From Gluconacetobacter johannae (GTDB taxonomy: Bacteria; Pseudomonadota; Alphaproteobacteria; Acetobacterales; Acetobacteraceae): DNA of 64,000 nt. The notes beneath the pieces are model-generated. The model was given only the letters and a program-made list of their open reading frames with translations, did no database searches and was not told the origin of the DNA. A program made the translations under genes and the position numbers. The stretch is taken from positions 1 through 64,000 of the forward strand of contig NZ_JABEQH010000011.1 of NCBI RefSeq assembly GCF_014174305.1. Direction: 5' to 3'. Below, in pieces: positions 53,460-62,190 of this stretch (within the stretch, counting starts at the first letter, position 1; the number at the start of each line of letters is the position of its first letter).

Positions 53460-55124
53460 ATGGAGCGCGGAAGTCAGATGCCAGTTATCGAATTGAAAAA
53501 CAGCAGCAATGATGAGTCCGTTGCCCTTATGGGGTGCGACCTGTGCATCATTGGTTCGGGGCCCGCGGGAAGCACGATTGCCCGCGAACTGTCCAATACC
53601 GGTCTGAGCATTACTTTACTTGAGAGCGGCAATTTTGTGCGGAGTCCCGAGGCTGACATCCTGAACGAGGTCGAGAATGTCGGGCGCCCGCGTATCGTGG
53701 ACCAGTGGGGCGTGCGTAACCGGATCGTTGGCGGGACCTCGCACACATGGACGGGCCGCTGCGGCCCCTTCGATGCCATTGACCTTGAAAAGCGTTCCTG
53801 GGTGCCTGCCTCCGGCTGGCCGTTCGACATCGGGCAACTCTCGCCCTACTTCGATCGAAGCGCGCCTTATCTCGGCCTCGCGACCGGCAGTGGATTCAGC
53901 GACGATCGCTTCTGGCATCTTGCGGGGCGCAAACGGCCCAGATCGCGACCCGACCCCGCCATGCTGCTGCCGTTCTTCTGGCAATATAGCCGTGACGATA
54001 CGAACCCTTTTGAATACATGCGGGTCGGCCGCCGCCTCGCCAGCCGGATTGGCCCGAACGTCACACTTGTCACCGGCGCGACCGTGCTGCGTATCGACCC
54101 GGTCGAATCCGGCCGGGCGGTGCGGTCTGTCGCGTTCGCGTCTCCGGACGGGCGTGAGCGAACCCTGTTCACCCGGAACGTGGTCCTGTGCTGCGGCGGG
54201 ATCGAGAGCGCCCGCCTGCTGCTGTCGTCCAATACGGTGACGCCCAACGGCCTTGGCAACGATCACGATCTCGTTGGTCGCTACCTCATGGACCACCCGC
54301 GTGGGCCCATAGGCGCGTTCGACGTGTCGGATTCGGAAACGCTGCGGAAGTGGATCGGGATTTACAAATTTCGCGGCAACCTGTTCCGCTCGGGCCTGCG
54401 GCTGAGCCCGGAGGTCCAGAAAGCCGAAGGCCTGCTCAACTGTTCAGCGTGGCTTGGCGAGTCCGTCAAGCCGGATGATCCGTGGAATGCCCTCAAGCGC
54501 ATTCTTCGTGGCAAGCCGCAGTTTCCGGGGGATGCGTTGGCCATTGCGGCGAACGCGGGGCTGTTTGTCCGTGGCCTCAAGGATTATTTCATCGACCGCA
54601 ATGGCCTGCCGCGCAAGCTGGACAGCCTGAACCTCGACTGCATGTGCGAGCAGCGGCCGGATCCCGACAGTCGCGTGACGCTGTCCGAGCGGCTGGACCG
54701 CTTTGGCCGCCGGCTGCCGCGCATCGACTGGCGGATTCATGAGGACGAACCGCGCACCATGCGGACGATGGCGGAAATCGTGGCGCGGCAGTTCGTCCAG
54801 ATGGGGCTGCCCGCGTTGAAACTCGCCCCCTGGGTTCGCGATGGGGCAGGCTTCCCCCCGGCCTTTGTGGACGTCGCGCACCCCACGGGCACAACCCGGA
54901 TGTCGGATGACCGGACGAAAGGCGTCGTCGATGCACAGTGCCGTGTTCATGGCGTCGAGGGGCTGTACGTCGCCGGCAGTTCGGTCTTCCCGACAGCGGG
55001 TCATTGCAACCCGACGCAGATGATCGTGGCGCTGGCGCTTCGTCTTGCGGATCACCTGAAGGCCGGAGCGGAGAAAACCCTGACGCCAGGCGTGCAGGCG
55101 GGTTCGGCGATAGAGGCGGCGTGA
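53460..55124 (+). CDS. GMC-family FAD-dependent oxidoreductase
   Basis: A 554-residue protein. N-terminal dinucleotide motif CIIGSGPAGSTIARELS with LLESG; RIVGGTSHTWTGRCGPF near the flavin; and the C-terminal GMC block AHPTGTTRM to GLYVAGSSVFPTAGHCNPT containing the active-site His and Asn. No signal peptide, so cytoplasmic or exported by a partner. It likely oxidises an alcohol or sugar; acetic acid bacteria have many such enzymes. It starts at 53460, or at 53478 where GGAAG precedes the ATG. Its stop overlaps a GTG that opens an epimerase stub. Confidence 0.88.
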   Translation: MERGSQMPVIELKNSSNDESVALMGCDLCIIGSGPAGSTIARELSNTGLSITLLESGNFVRSPEADILNEVENVGRPRIVDQWGVRNRIVGGTSHTWTGRCGPFDAIDLEKRSWVPASGWPFDIGQLSPYFDRSAPYLGLATGSGFSDDRFWHLAGRKRPRSRPDPAMLLPFFWQYSRDDTNPFEYMRVGRRLASRIGPNVTLVTGATVLRIDPVESGRAVRSVAFASPDGRERTLFTRNVVLCCGGIESARLLLSSNTVTPNGLGNDHDLVGRYLMDHPRGPIGAFDVSDSETLRKWIGIYKFRGNLFRSGLRLSPEVQKAEGLLNCSAWLGESVKPDDPWNALKRILRGKPQFPGDALAIAANAGLFVRGLKDYFIDRNGLPRKLDSLNLDCMCEQRPDPDSRVTLSERLDRFGRRLPRIDWRIHEDEPRTMRTMAEIVARQFVQMGLPALKLAPWVRDGAGFPPAFVDVAHPTGTTRMSDDRTKGVVDAQCRVHGVEGLYVAGSSVFPTAGHCNPTQMIVALALRLADHLKAGAEKTLTPGVQAGSAIEAA

Positions 55125-55174
55125 CGACAGTCCTGGTGACGGGTGCGACGGGCGACATGGGCCGCAGGATGAAA
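55121..55174 (+). pseudogene. 5' stub of a deleted NAD(P)-dependent epimerase gene
   Basis: From the GTG at 55121, overlapping the GMC stop as GTGA, the reading is (M)TTVLVTGATGDMGRRMK. This is a textbook Rossmann start (VTGATGDMG) of an epimerase or SDR, but similarity ends after about 17 codons and the next gene starts at 55176. The rest of the gene seems to have been deleted. Confidence 0.5.
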
Positions 55175-55175
55175 A

Positions 55176-55574
55176 ATGATGCGCTATCCTTTATTGGCAA
55201 TATTTCCCGCAATGGCCCTGGCAATGACCCTCATGGCGGCGTCGGTCATGGCACGGGACAGAGCCTCGCCGGCCCTGCTTTCGGCGCAGGCCGCGATCGA
55301 CGGCGCCCCCGATGCGCGGCTGGCCGGCTATCTTAATTTCTGCATCACCAACGCGCTTGCCGCACATGAGACCGCGACGCCGTTGCTGGACGGCCTGATC
55401 CGGAAGACGGGCGCGGTGCGTAGGGACCATTCGGGGAATGTGGACTATGCGTACGGAACGGCGGGGGTTCTCCATTCGGAAACCGCGAGCGTCATGAGGC
55501 TCACGGATTTCGACATCCCGGAGCGGCGCGCCCTCTGCGACCGGGCCACGAAGAAAGCCGGCGCGCCCTCCTGA
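55176..55574 (+). CDS. small exported protein, family not recognised
   Basis: A 132-residue protein with a signal peptide (MMRYPLLAIFPAMALAMTLMAASVMA). The mature part has two Cys (NFCITNALAAHE and RALCDRATKKA), suggesting one disulfide, and mostly helical sequence. Double ATG at 55176, with AGGA upstream. It lies after the GMC gene and the epimerase stub in the same direction. No function can be assigned. Confidence 0.6.
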   Translation: MMRYPLLAIFPAMALAMTLMAASVMARDRASPALLSAQAAIDGAPDARLAGYLNFCITNALAAHETATPLLDGLIRKTGAVRRDHSGNVDYAYGTAGVLHSETASVMRLTDFDIPERRALCDRATKKAGAPS

Positions 55575-55632
55575 CGGAACATCGCCCCGCGCGGCGCGTT
55601 TGACTGCCGGCAACCTGTTCGGTGGAACGCAG

Positions 55633-56103
55633 ATGCGTGGCAAATTGTGGCTGCTGGCGGCGGCGCTGCCCCTTGTGGGATGCATGAACCACCCACGGCC
55701 GGTTTTCGGGGATTGGTACGGCTACCAGAACGGAAATTCCGATGGCTGGGACAGATCCGTGGCGCTGGTCCTGGACGGACCGCCCGATGCCCGTCAGGGC
55801 ATCTACCATCTTCGCGTCCTGCGGCGTCCATCCACCCAGTCCTCGCCCAGTGTCGGCGCATCCCACGATGTCCGCTGGCGGGACATCTGGGTTGAACGCA
55901 CCGTCACGACCGGCGGCAAGAGCTGGACGATCATCGAGCTGCAATCGGCGCCGACCTCGGAACGCTCCAGCTATGTCCTGACGCCGGAGCGCACGCTCGT
56001 GCCGCTGGCCCCTGACGGCCGGACGCCGGACCTGTCGGACGCCGGGCAGAAGGCGCGCCTGACGCCGCGCCCGGTCACGGCCCACGGCTATGGCCGGATC
56101 TGA
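55633..56103 (+). CDS. lipoprotein of the PVFGDWYGY family, paralogue 2
   Basis: A 156-residue lipoprotein (LWLLAAALPLVGC). It shares PVFGDWYGY, LVLDGPPDARQG, and a C-terminal block PDGRTPDLSDAGQKARL with PRPVTAHGYGR with the protein at 52352-52837. The middle differs. ATG at 55633 is used because it opens the signal. Shared beginnings and ends with divergent centres suggest a common beta-rich fold with variable loops, but that is inference. It is convergent with gspK, 11 bases apart. Confidence 0.75.
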   Translation: MRGKLWLLAAALPLVGCMNHPRPVFGDWYGYQNGNSDGWDRSVALVLDGPPDARQGIYHLRVLRRPSTQSSPSVGASHDVRWRDIWVERTVTTGGKSWTIIELQSAPTSERSSYVLTPERTLVPLAPDGRTPDLSDAGQKARLTPRPVTAHGYGRI

Positions 56104-56114
56104 CGCGCGGCCGG

Positions 56115-56951
56115 TCAGGCCCCCAGGGCCAGGATACGGACCCTGCCGGCCGGATCCTCGCCCGCCCGCGCGCCCGGCGACAGCAGGACCGTGGCCCGGC
56201 GTGACACATGCCCCCCCTGGCCGTCATCCATCGCGACGGTGACAAGGATGGTCACGGGCCTTCCGCTGTCGGGCGACGTGCGCGCATGGGGCGCCCCGGC
56301 CATCTCCAGCGCCCGGCGGACGGCCGGGTCGGCCAGCGCGATGTCCGGATCGTTCTGCTGCGTCACCGACAGGTACGGCCGCACCGCGCGCAGAAGCGCC
56401 GGCGTCATGCCCAGCACAAGGCCGATTTCATCGACGCTGCGGAACATGTCGCCCGGCGGGGCATAAGGGCGTCCGGCGGCAAGATAGAGCGCCTTCGTCC
56501 GGGCGGCGTTCCCCTGCCCGGCGGTGCTGCGCCATTCGGCCATGTTGGCGGCGATGGCGTCCGCCTGAATTTTCTGCGCCCCGCATACCTGCAACAGCGC
56601 GGCCAGAAGCGCCCGCGAGGCGATGTTGGGATTGACCAGCCCGGCCTCGCTGGCCAGGCGTATGCGCGATGTCAGGCCCCCCGCGGCCTGCACATGTTCG
56701 CGCCCGTCGGCGTTCCAGTGCCCGGGCGAGCGGTCGAGGACATGGAAGATCCCCAGCCAGATTTCCCCATCCGCCGCCGCCCGCATCTGCGCCGCGCGGC
56801 GCATGGCATGGACGGTACGCAACTGCCGGTCGGCCGACGTCACGACGACGGACACCAGGAACGACAGCAGGACCAGCGTCCACAGCACGATCAACAGGGC
56901 GAAGCCCCCGTCGCGTTCTCCGTCGCCCTTCCTGGTACGGGCGCCCGTCAC
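56115..56951 (-). CDS. gspK: type II secretion minor pseudopilin GspK
   Basis: A 278-residue protein, the large minor pseudopilin at the tip of the pseudopilus. N-terminal GGFALLIVLWTLVLLSFLVS is the class III signal and hydrophobic helix of GspK, with Ala in place of the usual Thr in GFTL. NPNIASRALLAALLQ and FRSVDEIGLVLGM are typical. It starts with GTG, overlapping the gspD stop by four bases (GTGA). Last gene of the operon. Confidence 0.88.
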   Translation of the reverse strand: MTGARTRKGDGERDGGFALLIVLWTLVLLSFLVSVVVTSADRQLRTVHAMRRAAQMRAAADGEIWLGIFHVLDRSPGHWNADGREHVQAAGGLTSRIRLASEAGLVNPNIASRALLAALLQVCGAQKIQADAIAANMAEWRSTAGQGNAARTKALYLAAGRPYAPPGDMFRSVDEIGLVLGMTPALLRAVRPYLSVTQQNDPDIALADPAVRRALEMAGAPHARTSPDSGRPVTILVTVAMDDGQGGHVSRRATVLLSPGARAGEDPAGRVRILALGA

Positions 56952-59305
56952 GGCGACAGGCCGACCCTGTGCCGCAGGTGCTGCTGGGGATCGGCGTTGC
57001 CGGTCGCGCCCATCGTGGTCAATTCGTCCGGGACGACCGCGGCGTTGGGGTGGCTGTCGCGCAGGTCTTCCATCAACGCCACGGCGTCATGCTGGTCGTG
57101 CATGACATGCGGGGTAATGAGGATCAGCAATTCCGTCCGCTGGCGATTGTTGTTCTGGTTTCCCGCCAGGACACCCAGCACCGGGATGTTCTTGAGCCAG
57201 GGGATGCCGCTGTTGGTGCGGGTGGAGGTATCGGTAATCAGGCCCGCCAGCCCCACCGTCTGCCCGTCCTGCACCACCACGCGCGAGGACACCGAGCGGT
57301 CGTTGAAAGTGGGGTTGGCGATCGCGCTGCTGGTGGTGGAATTTGCCGAGGTCACGGAACTGACCTCCTGGACGATGTCCAGCGTGACCAGCCCGGCGTC
57401 GCTGACATGCGGCGTCACCTGCATGATGACGCCCGTCGGCTGGTAGGTGAACTGGTTGTAGATCGACGTGCCGATGGTGCTGGATTGCGAGCCGATCTGG
57501 ATCGGCACCAACTGCCCGACCTGCAGGCGGGCGGCCTTGTTGTCCTGGACCATGAGCTGCGGCGACGACAGGACATGCACCGTGGTCACGTTCTGCAGCG
57601 CGTCGATGGCGAACGGCGCGCCGCCGCCGCTGGCGCCGCCGATGATGAAGCCGGGCAGCGTATGGCTGAAGGCCGCCGTCGCCAGGGTGCCGGCAGTGAT
57701 GGTCTGGCTGTTGCTGCTGAGAACCCCGTTGATGCCGCCGGATTTGAAGAAGAACTGCGTGCCGTACTGCAACGCGTCGTTGAGCTGGACTTCGGCGATG
57801 ACGGCGTCGATGCGGACCTGCAGGGGCATGACGTCGATTTTTCGCATCATCTGCTCGACCGTGTCGCTTTCCTGCTCGGTCGCGTAGATCAGGATGGCGT
57901 TGTGCTGGGCGTTGGAGATGATCCGCATCCCCTGGCTTCGGCCGTCGTTGCCGGCCGTGCTGTCCAGCCCGCCCAGCAGCGGATTGCTGGACGCCCCCGG
58001 CTGGGCTGCCGTCTGTCCCCCGCCCCCCTGCTGGCCGGCGGCCGGCGTCGCGGCACCCTGCTGCCCCCCGCCGAACAGGGAACCGGCGTTTCCCAACCCG
58101 CCCGTCATGGCATTATTGCCGCCCAGTCCGCCGCCGGCCAGACCGCCACCACCCAGGCCGCCGCCCATGACATTGGCGCCGATGCCCCCCTGGCCGGCCT
58201 GGGTGGCGGCGGCTTCGGGCGGCAGCGCCGTCACGTCGCCCGGCGTGAACGCCTGCTGCAACGTATAGGCCACGTCGTTCACGCTGGAATTCTGCACATA
58301 GAACACGTGCCACGACCGCATGGTCGCGCGGCGGTTGCGTTCGATCAGCGCGAACAGCCGTCGCGCGTCATCGACATAGCGCGCGGCCCGGGCCACGACC
58401 AGGACGGCATTGACCCGCGCCAGCGGCAGGACCTGGACGACCTGCGCCAGCGCCCCGCCGCTGCCGTGCAGGGCGGTTTGCAGGGCCGTCGCCATGTCGC
58501 GGGCGTTTCCCGAATCCACGGGCAGCAGGGCGTAGGACTGGCTGGCCAGCCAGTCCACGTCGAAGGCGCGGATGACCTCGACCAGCGTGTTGCGCGCCGA
58601 GGGCTCGCCGCTGACCATCACGGCATTCGCGCTGTCCACCGGCGTGACGTGCGCCCCAGCCTGCACGAACGGCTGAAGCGCCTTGGCCAGGTTTCCGGCG
58701 GCGGCGTAGCGCAGCGGCACCATGACGCTGCCGCCCAGGGCCTCGCCCTCGGCCAGGCCCGGCGTGCCCGCCCCCTGCGACGCGCCCCCCTCGGCCTGCG
58801 CGGGCACGATGCGGTACAGGCCGTTGCTGCGGACGAGGGTGGCGTGCACCTGGGACAGGATGAGTTGCAGGGCCGGCATGACCTGCGCCGACGTCAGGGG
58901 CGCAGCAGTATGCAGCGTCACCTGGCCCCTGACCGCCGGGTCGATCGCGTAATTCACATGCAGGATGTCCGTCAGGATCTGCGATACCGCGTCGCGTATG
59001 TCGGTATCGGCGAAATTCAGCACGATCGTGCCGACACCGCCCGCCTGCCCCGACGCGGGAATATACGGCACCGCATCGCGCCCGTAGCTGTACTGGACCG
59101 GGCCGACCGGGTTCACCGCCCCGATCCGGCCGCCGGTCATGTCGGGTTCGGCGCGGCCCAGCGACAGCGGGCCGGGCAGCGGCCGCACCTGCGGCGCATG
59201 CGCGGGGGCGCATCCCGTGACGGCCAGGCACAGCATCACCCCTACCCGGCCCGCATGTCGGCGGCGGCAGGTCGTGCGGGGAAACGAATCATCGCGAAAA
59301 ATCAT
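56948..59305 (-). CDS. gspD: type II secretion outer-membrane secretin GspD
   Basis: A 785-residue secretin, with a lipobox (MLCLAVTGC), so it may be lipidated. N0-N3 domains follow (IVLNFADTDIRDAVSQILTD is N0). Between N2 and N3 is a Gly/Gln/Asn-rich insert (about residues 340-420, e.g. GGGLGGGGLAGGGLGGNNA). The C-terminal secretin has VPIQIGSQSS, VTLDIVQEVSSV and GQTVGLAGLITDTSTRTNSG, ending with LLILITPHVM. It forms the outer-membrane channel for folded exoproteins. ATG at 59305. Confidence 0.93.
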   Translation of the reverse strand: MIFRDDSFPRTTCRRRHAGRVGVMLCLAVTGCAPAHAPQVRPLPGPLSLGRAEPDMTGGRIGAVNPVGPVQYSYGRDAVPYIPASGQAGGVGTIVLNFADTDIRDAVSQILTDILHVNYAIDPAVRGQVTLHTAAPLTSAQVMPALQLILSQVHATLVRSNGLYRIVPAQAEGGASQGAGTPGLAEGEALGGSVMVPLRYAAAGNLAKALQPFVQAGAHVTPVDSANAVMVSGEPSARNTLVEVIRAFDVDWLASQSYALLPVDSGNARDMATALQTALHGSGGALAQVVQVLPLARVNAVLVVARAARYVDDARRLFALIERNRRATMRSWHVFYVQNSSVNDVAYTLQQAFTPGDVTALPPEAAATQAGQGGIGANVMGGGLGGGGLAGGGLGGNNAMTGGLGNAGSLFGGGQQGAATPAAGQQGGGGQTAAQPGASSNPLLGGLDSTAGNDGRSQGMRIISNAQHNAILIYATEQESDTVEQMMRKIDVMPLQVRIDAVIAEVQLNDALQYGTQFFFKSGGINGVLSSNSQTITAGTLATAAFSHTLPGFIIGGASGGGAPFAIDALQNVTTVHVLSSPQLMVQDNKAARLQVGQLVPIQIGSQSSTIGTSIYNQFTYQPTGVIMQVTPHVSDAGLVTLDIVQEVSSVTSANSTTSSAIANPTFNDRSVSSRVVVQDGQTVGLAGLITDTSTRTNSGIPWLKNIPVLGVLAGNQNNNRQRTELLILITPHVMHDQHDAVALMEDLRDSHPNAAVVPDELTTMGATGNADPQQHLRHRVGLSP

Positions 59306-59811
59306 TGTGTGCCGCCTGGTATCTGGTCTTCGGGCTTCTGGTCGCCGGGTTGGGAAAGGCCGGGAGGTGGGGCGCCGGCCTTGCCGTCGGCGCTGCGGTC
59401 GCGGTCCGGCCGCAGGGTCTGCGCGCCGCCCGCGCCGGTCACGCGCACGGAATCGACCCCGATGGCGAGGACCCGCCACGGGCCGACCGTCGCGCCGGCA
59501 TCGACGACCTGTCCTCGCCCCGCGCCCGGCGTCATGAAGATGGCGCGGCGTCGCCCCAGGCTGACGACGATGCCGGCCAGCCGCGGCACGGATGCGGACA
59601 CATCCGGCGCGGCCTCGGGGCGGCGGGTGCGGCTGAACAGCGGACGCGCCAGGATGACCGCCTGCCAGTCCGCGATCCGTGCGGCGTTGGCCATGCCCGG
59701 CGCGGCCGGCGCGGCGGCGTGGGCGGAAAAGGGAGGAAAGAGGACGGCCCATACGATACCGCAGGCCATGGCGCGGCCCCGGCGCGACGGGCGGACTGTC
59801 GTGCGGATCAT
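59302..59811 (-). CDS. gspC: type II secretion GspC-like protein
   Basis: A 169-residue protein between gspM and gspD. An N-terminal hydrophobic segment is followed by WQAVILARPLFSRTRRP (resembling the LF.R region of GspC homology domains) and an SH3-like strand set GRRRAIFMTPGAGRGQVVDAG to WRVLAIGVDSVRV, as in GspC/PilP. It would link the inner-membrane platform to the secretin. It is shorter than enteric GspC, with no PDZ domain. ATG overlaps gspM by four bases. Assignment is mainly positional. Confidence 0.65.
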   Translation of the reverse strand: MIRTTVRPSRRGRAMACGIVWAVLFPPFSAHAAAPAAPGMANAARIADWQAVILARPLFSRTRRPEAAPDVSASVPRLAGIVVSLGRRRAIFMTPGAGRGQVVDAGATVGPWRVLAIGVDSVRVTGAGGAQTLRPDRDRSADGKAGAPPPGLSQPGDQKPEDQIPGGTQ

Positions 59812-60437
59812 GGCGCGGGGGCGGCCGGCGGGGGCGCGCTGCTGTCGGTCCGGCGGAACGCGTACACGGACATGTCGCATTCCATCATCGTGGCCGGCGC
59901 GTCCTCGTCTTCGGATTTGTGAATATGCAGCCCGTCGATAACGACGGCGGGCGCGGAACGTTCCAGGGTGGCGATCAATCGGACCAGGGTGGGAAACGAC
60001 GCGCCGACCACGATGTGCAGCCCGATCCGCTGGTACGGGCCGATCATGGCGGCGGGCACATTCTCGGCGCTGGAGATGCTGGCCCCCATCGACGAGGCCG
60101 TCTGTTGCAGCATCTCCTCGAGATTGGCGCTGGCGATGGCGTCCGTCGCGCCGCCGATCAGCAGCGCCGGCCCCGGCGCGGACGTGGCGGCGGCGCGGCG
60201 CAGGCCCGGCAGGGCCGCCGACAGGGCCTGCATCCGTTCCACCGTGTCGCGCTGGAGGGCGAGGGTTTCGGCGCGCCGCCCGTACCAGCCCCACAGCGGC
60301 CCCACGACCAGCAGCCAGCCCAGCATCACGACGAGCGCCGACAGGCCCAGGGCGGCCACGTGGCCCGCCCGCCCTTCGGGCAGGGCGCGGACCAGGGCAT
60401 GGCGCGACGGGAGAGTGTGTTTCGAGATCGGCGACAT
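59808..60437 (-). CDS. gspM: type II secretion GspM-like assembly protein
   Basis: A 209-residue protein with a single N-terminal membrane helix (LGLSALVVMLGWLLVVGPLW), a short coiled coil and a ferredoxin-like periplasmic domain with PYQRIGLHIVVGASFPTLVR. This is the GspM/PilO plan. It pairs with GspL in the inner-membrane platform. ATG at 60437 shares a base with the gspL stop (TGATG). Confidence 0.78.
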   Translation of the reverse strand: MSPISKHTLPSRHALVRALPEGRAGHVAALGLSALVVMLGWLLVVGPLWGWYGRRAETLALQRDTVERMQALSAALPGLRRAAATSAPGPALLIGGATDAIASANLEEMLQQTASSMGASISSAENVPAAMIGPYQRIGLHIVVGASFPTLVRLIATLERSAPAVVIDGLHIHKSEDEDAPATMMECDMSVYAFRRTDSSAPPPAAPAP

Positions 60438-61483
60438 CACTGCCCGACGCCCGCATGAATCGAAAAGAGGCTGGCATTCTGCCCCTCCACCCGCGTCACC
60501 GGGGCGACGAAGGCGGGGGTCCGGAACAGGGGATCGGTGCTGAGGGCCTGGATCAGCCCCGTCGCGGCGGCGGCCTGGCCGCTGACGATCAATTGCCCCT
60601 GTCGCAGGATCAGGTCGGTCAGGAAGCTGTCGTCGGGCAGGATGCGGGTGACGGCGGCCAGCACCTCCATCGGGTCGCCCAGCCGCCTGCGTTCGCGCGC
60701 GATCAGTCCCGCCCCGGCCGAACGGTCCTCGGCCTGCCGGCGCAGCACGCGGGCCTGCTCGGCCTCGGGGCGCAGCAGCGCGATCCGCGCCGCCAGATGC
60801 CCCTGTTCGACCGACTGCCGCCAGAACGCCGCCGCCCCCGCGACGACGGGCAGCAGCGCCGCCGCGACGATCATCGCCATGCGGGCGCGACGCGGCCGCC
60901 CGTACCGGGTCGCGGCGTCGCGCATCGGGATAGCCGCCCGGCTTGCCGCGTCTTCCAGCACGTCCGGCCGAAGCCCGACCCGCGCGAGGGCGGCCAGCGC
61001 CGGGGCGACCGCCGCGCGGGGCACGATCGACAGCCGCACATGCAACTGCTTGTGGTCGGGGTCGCGGCGCAGGATGTCGTAGGCGTACCAGATCCGGTCG
61101 GCGGGAAAGGGCGTCAGCCGGTCCATCTCGTAGCCCAGGACCGTATCGAGGCTGCCGCCCGTGGCCGACGGCAGCACGACATCGCGCTGCATCAGCAGGC
61201 CGGGCGGCAGGCGCAGCACGGTCGAGGCCGGCGCGCCGCCCCCCAACGCATCGGACAGGGCCTGGCGGCAGGCCGTGGCCTCGCCGTCGTCCGCCCCGTC
61301 GGACAGGCCGCAGCCGCCGACCGGCGTGGACGTGCCCTGCCGGACCAGCGACACGGCCAGCCGCGCGTCCGCCAGCGCCGCGACGATCACCGGCCGGGCC
61401 GAAAAGCGTGACAGGCGCCATCGCTCGGGGATCATCTCCCCGATCTGTCGCCGCCACCAGATGAACAGGTCGCCGAGGATCAT
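60437..61483 (-). CDS. gspL: type II secretion GspL-like protein
   Basis: A 348-residue protein. The cytoplasmic N-terminal part has LPPGLLMQRDVVLPSATGG and YEMDRLTPFPADRIWYAYDI, typical of GspL/PilM-like actin folds. A membrane helix follows near residue 210 (MAMIVAAALLPVVAGAAAFW), then a PilN-type periplasmic domain (LDSFLTDLILRQGQL-like strand and VEGQNASLFSI). It recruits the ATPase GspE, which is not in the window. First gene after a 116-base gap in the operon. Confidence 0.85.
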   Translation of the reverse strand: MILGDLFIWWRRQIGEMIPERWRLSRFSARPVIVAALADARLAVSLVRQGTSTPVGGCGLSDGADDGEATACRQALSDALGGGAPASTVLRLPPGLLMQRDVVLPSATGGSLDTVLGYEMDRLTPFPADRIWYAYDILRRDPDHKQLHVRLSIVPRAAVAPALAALARVGLRPDVLEDAASRAAIPMRDAATRYGRPRRARMAMIVAAALLPVVAGAAAFWRQSVEQGHLAARIALLRPEAEQARVLRRQAEDRSAGAGLIARERRRLGDPMEVLAAVTRILPDDSFLTDLILRQGQLIVSGQAAAATGLIQALSTDPLFRTPAFVAPVTRVEGQNASLFSIHAGVGQ

Positions 61484-61549
61484 GAAGCGTGTGTCAGGGA
61501 CGTGACGGGCAAGGACAGGGTTCCGACCGGTGGCAAGGGAGTATTTTGC

Positions 61550-61566
61550 TTCTTTTGAAAAAAGAA
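61550..61566. terminator. A+T-rich hairpin between gspJ and gspL
   Basis: TTCTTTT-GAA-AAAAGAA in the only A+T-rich patch of the secretion operon, 34 bases after the gspJ stop. On the minus strand it reads as a hairpin with a T run (CTTTTTTC). It could attenuate or end transcription from gspFHIJ. Confidence 0.4.
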
Positions 61567-61599
61567 TCAGAAAACTTTTATTCGTTCAGGGTTCTTTTA

Positions 61600-62190
61600 C
61601 TAGCCGGGCATGGGTTCCGTCATGGGCGCCGCGACGATATCGGGCCAGTGGCGCCGATCGTCATCGGGAAAGAGGATCCGGATCCGCACGAGTTCCGGCA
61701 AACCGTTTCCATACCATCCATTGTCCCACTTTCCGCCCGAAAAATAATCACAGTCGATCCCCCGCACGCCGTCCAGCAGGATGTCCTGCCGCGTGGGGGG
61801 CGCGGGTTCGACCACATGCCGGTAGGGCGCCCAGACGACGGTCAGCCGGTGACGGTCGTCCACCGACAGGCGGATATCGGCCAATGGCGTATCGGCCCCC
61901 AGCGCCAGCGGCAGGCGGCCGCGCAGGGCGAAGCCGTGGGCGCGCCCGACGAAGACCGGCCCGTCCCGCGCGCCGCCGTTGTTGGCGTCCTCGACCAGAT
62001 GGCGCAGGAACCGGTCGACCGCGCCCAGTTCGGCCTGCGCCGCCAGCATGCCGCGCTGGCGCTCGAAGACCATCGTCGCCGCCTGGAACCCCCGTTCCAG
62101 CGCCAGCAGCACCAGCGAGAAGACCACCAGGGAAATCAGGATTTCGACCAGCGTGAAGCCCTGCTGCCCGCTGTCGCGGCCGGCCCTCAT
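61600..62190 (-). CDS. gspJ: type II secretion minor pseudopilin GspJ
   Basis: A 196-residue pseudopilin. QQGFTLVEILISLVVFSLVL gives the prepilin peptidase site (G/FTLVE with Glu at +5). It continues with ERQRGMLAAQAELGAVDRFL and a C-terminal domain ending RIRILFPDDDRR, as in GspJ. ATG at 62190 overlaps the gspI stop by four bases. It forms the tip complex with GspI and GspK. Confidence 0.88.
   Translation of the reverse strand: MRAGRDSGQQGFTLVEILISLVVFSLVLLALERGFQAATMVFERQRGMLAAQAELGAVDRFLRHLVEDANNGGARDGPVFVGRAHGFALRGRLPLALGADTPLADIRLSVDDRHRLTVVWAPYRHVVEPAPPTRQDILLDGVRGIDCDYFSGGKWDNGWYGNGLPELVRIRILFPDDDRRHWPDIVAAPMTEPMPG

Noticed and set aside
56669-59941. 1090-codon plus-strand frame opposite gspD
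   Set aside because: Antisense shadow without recognisable motifs.
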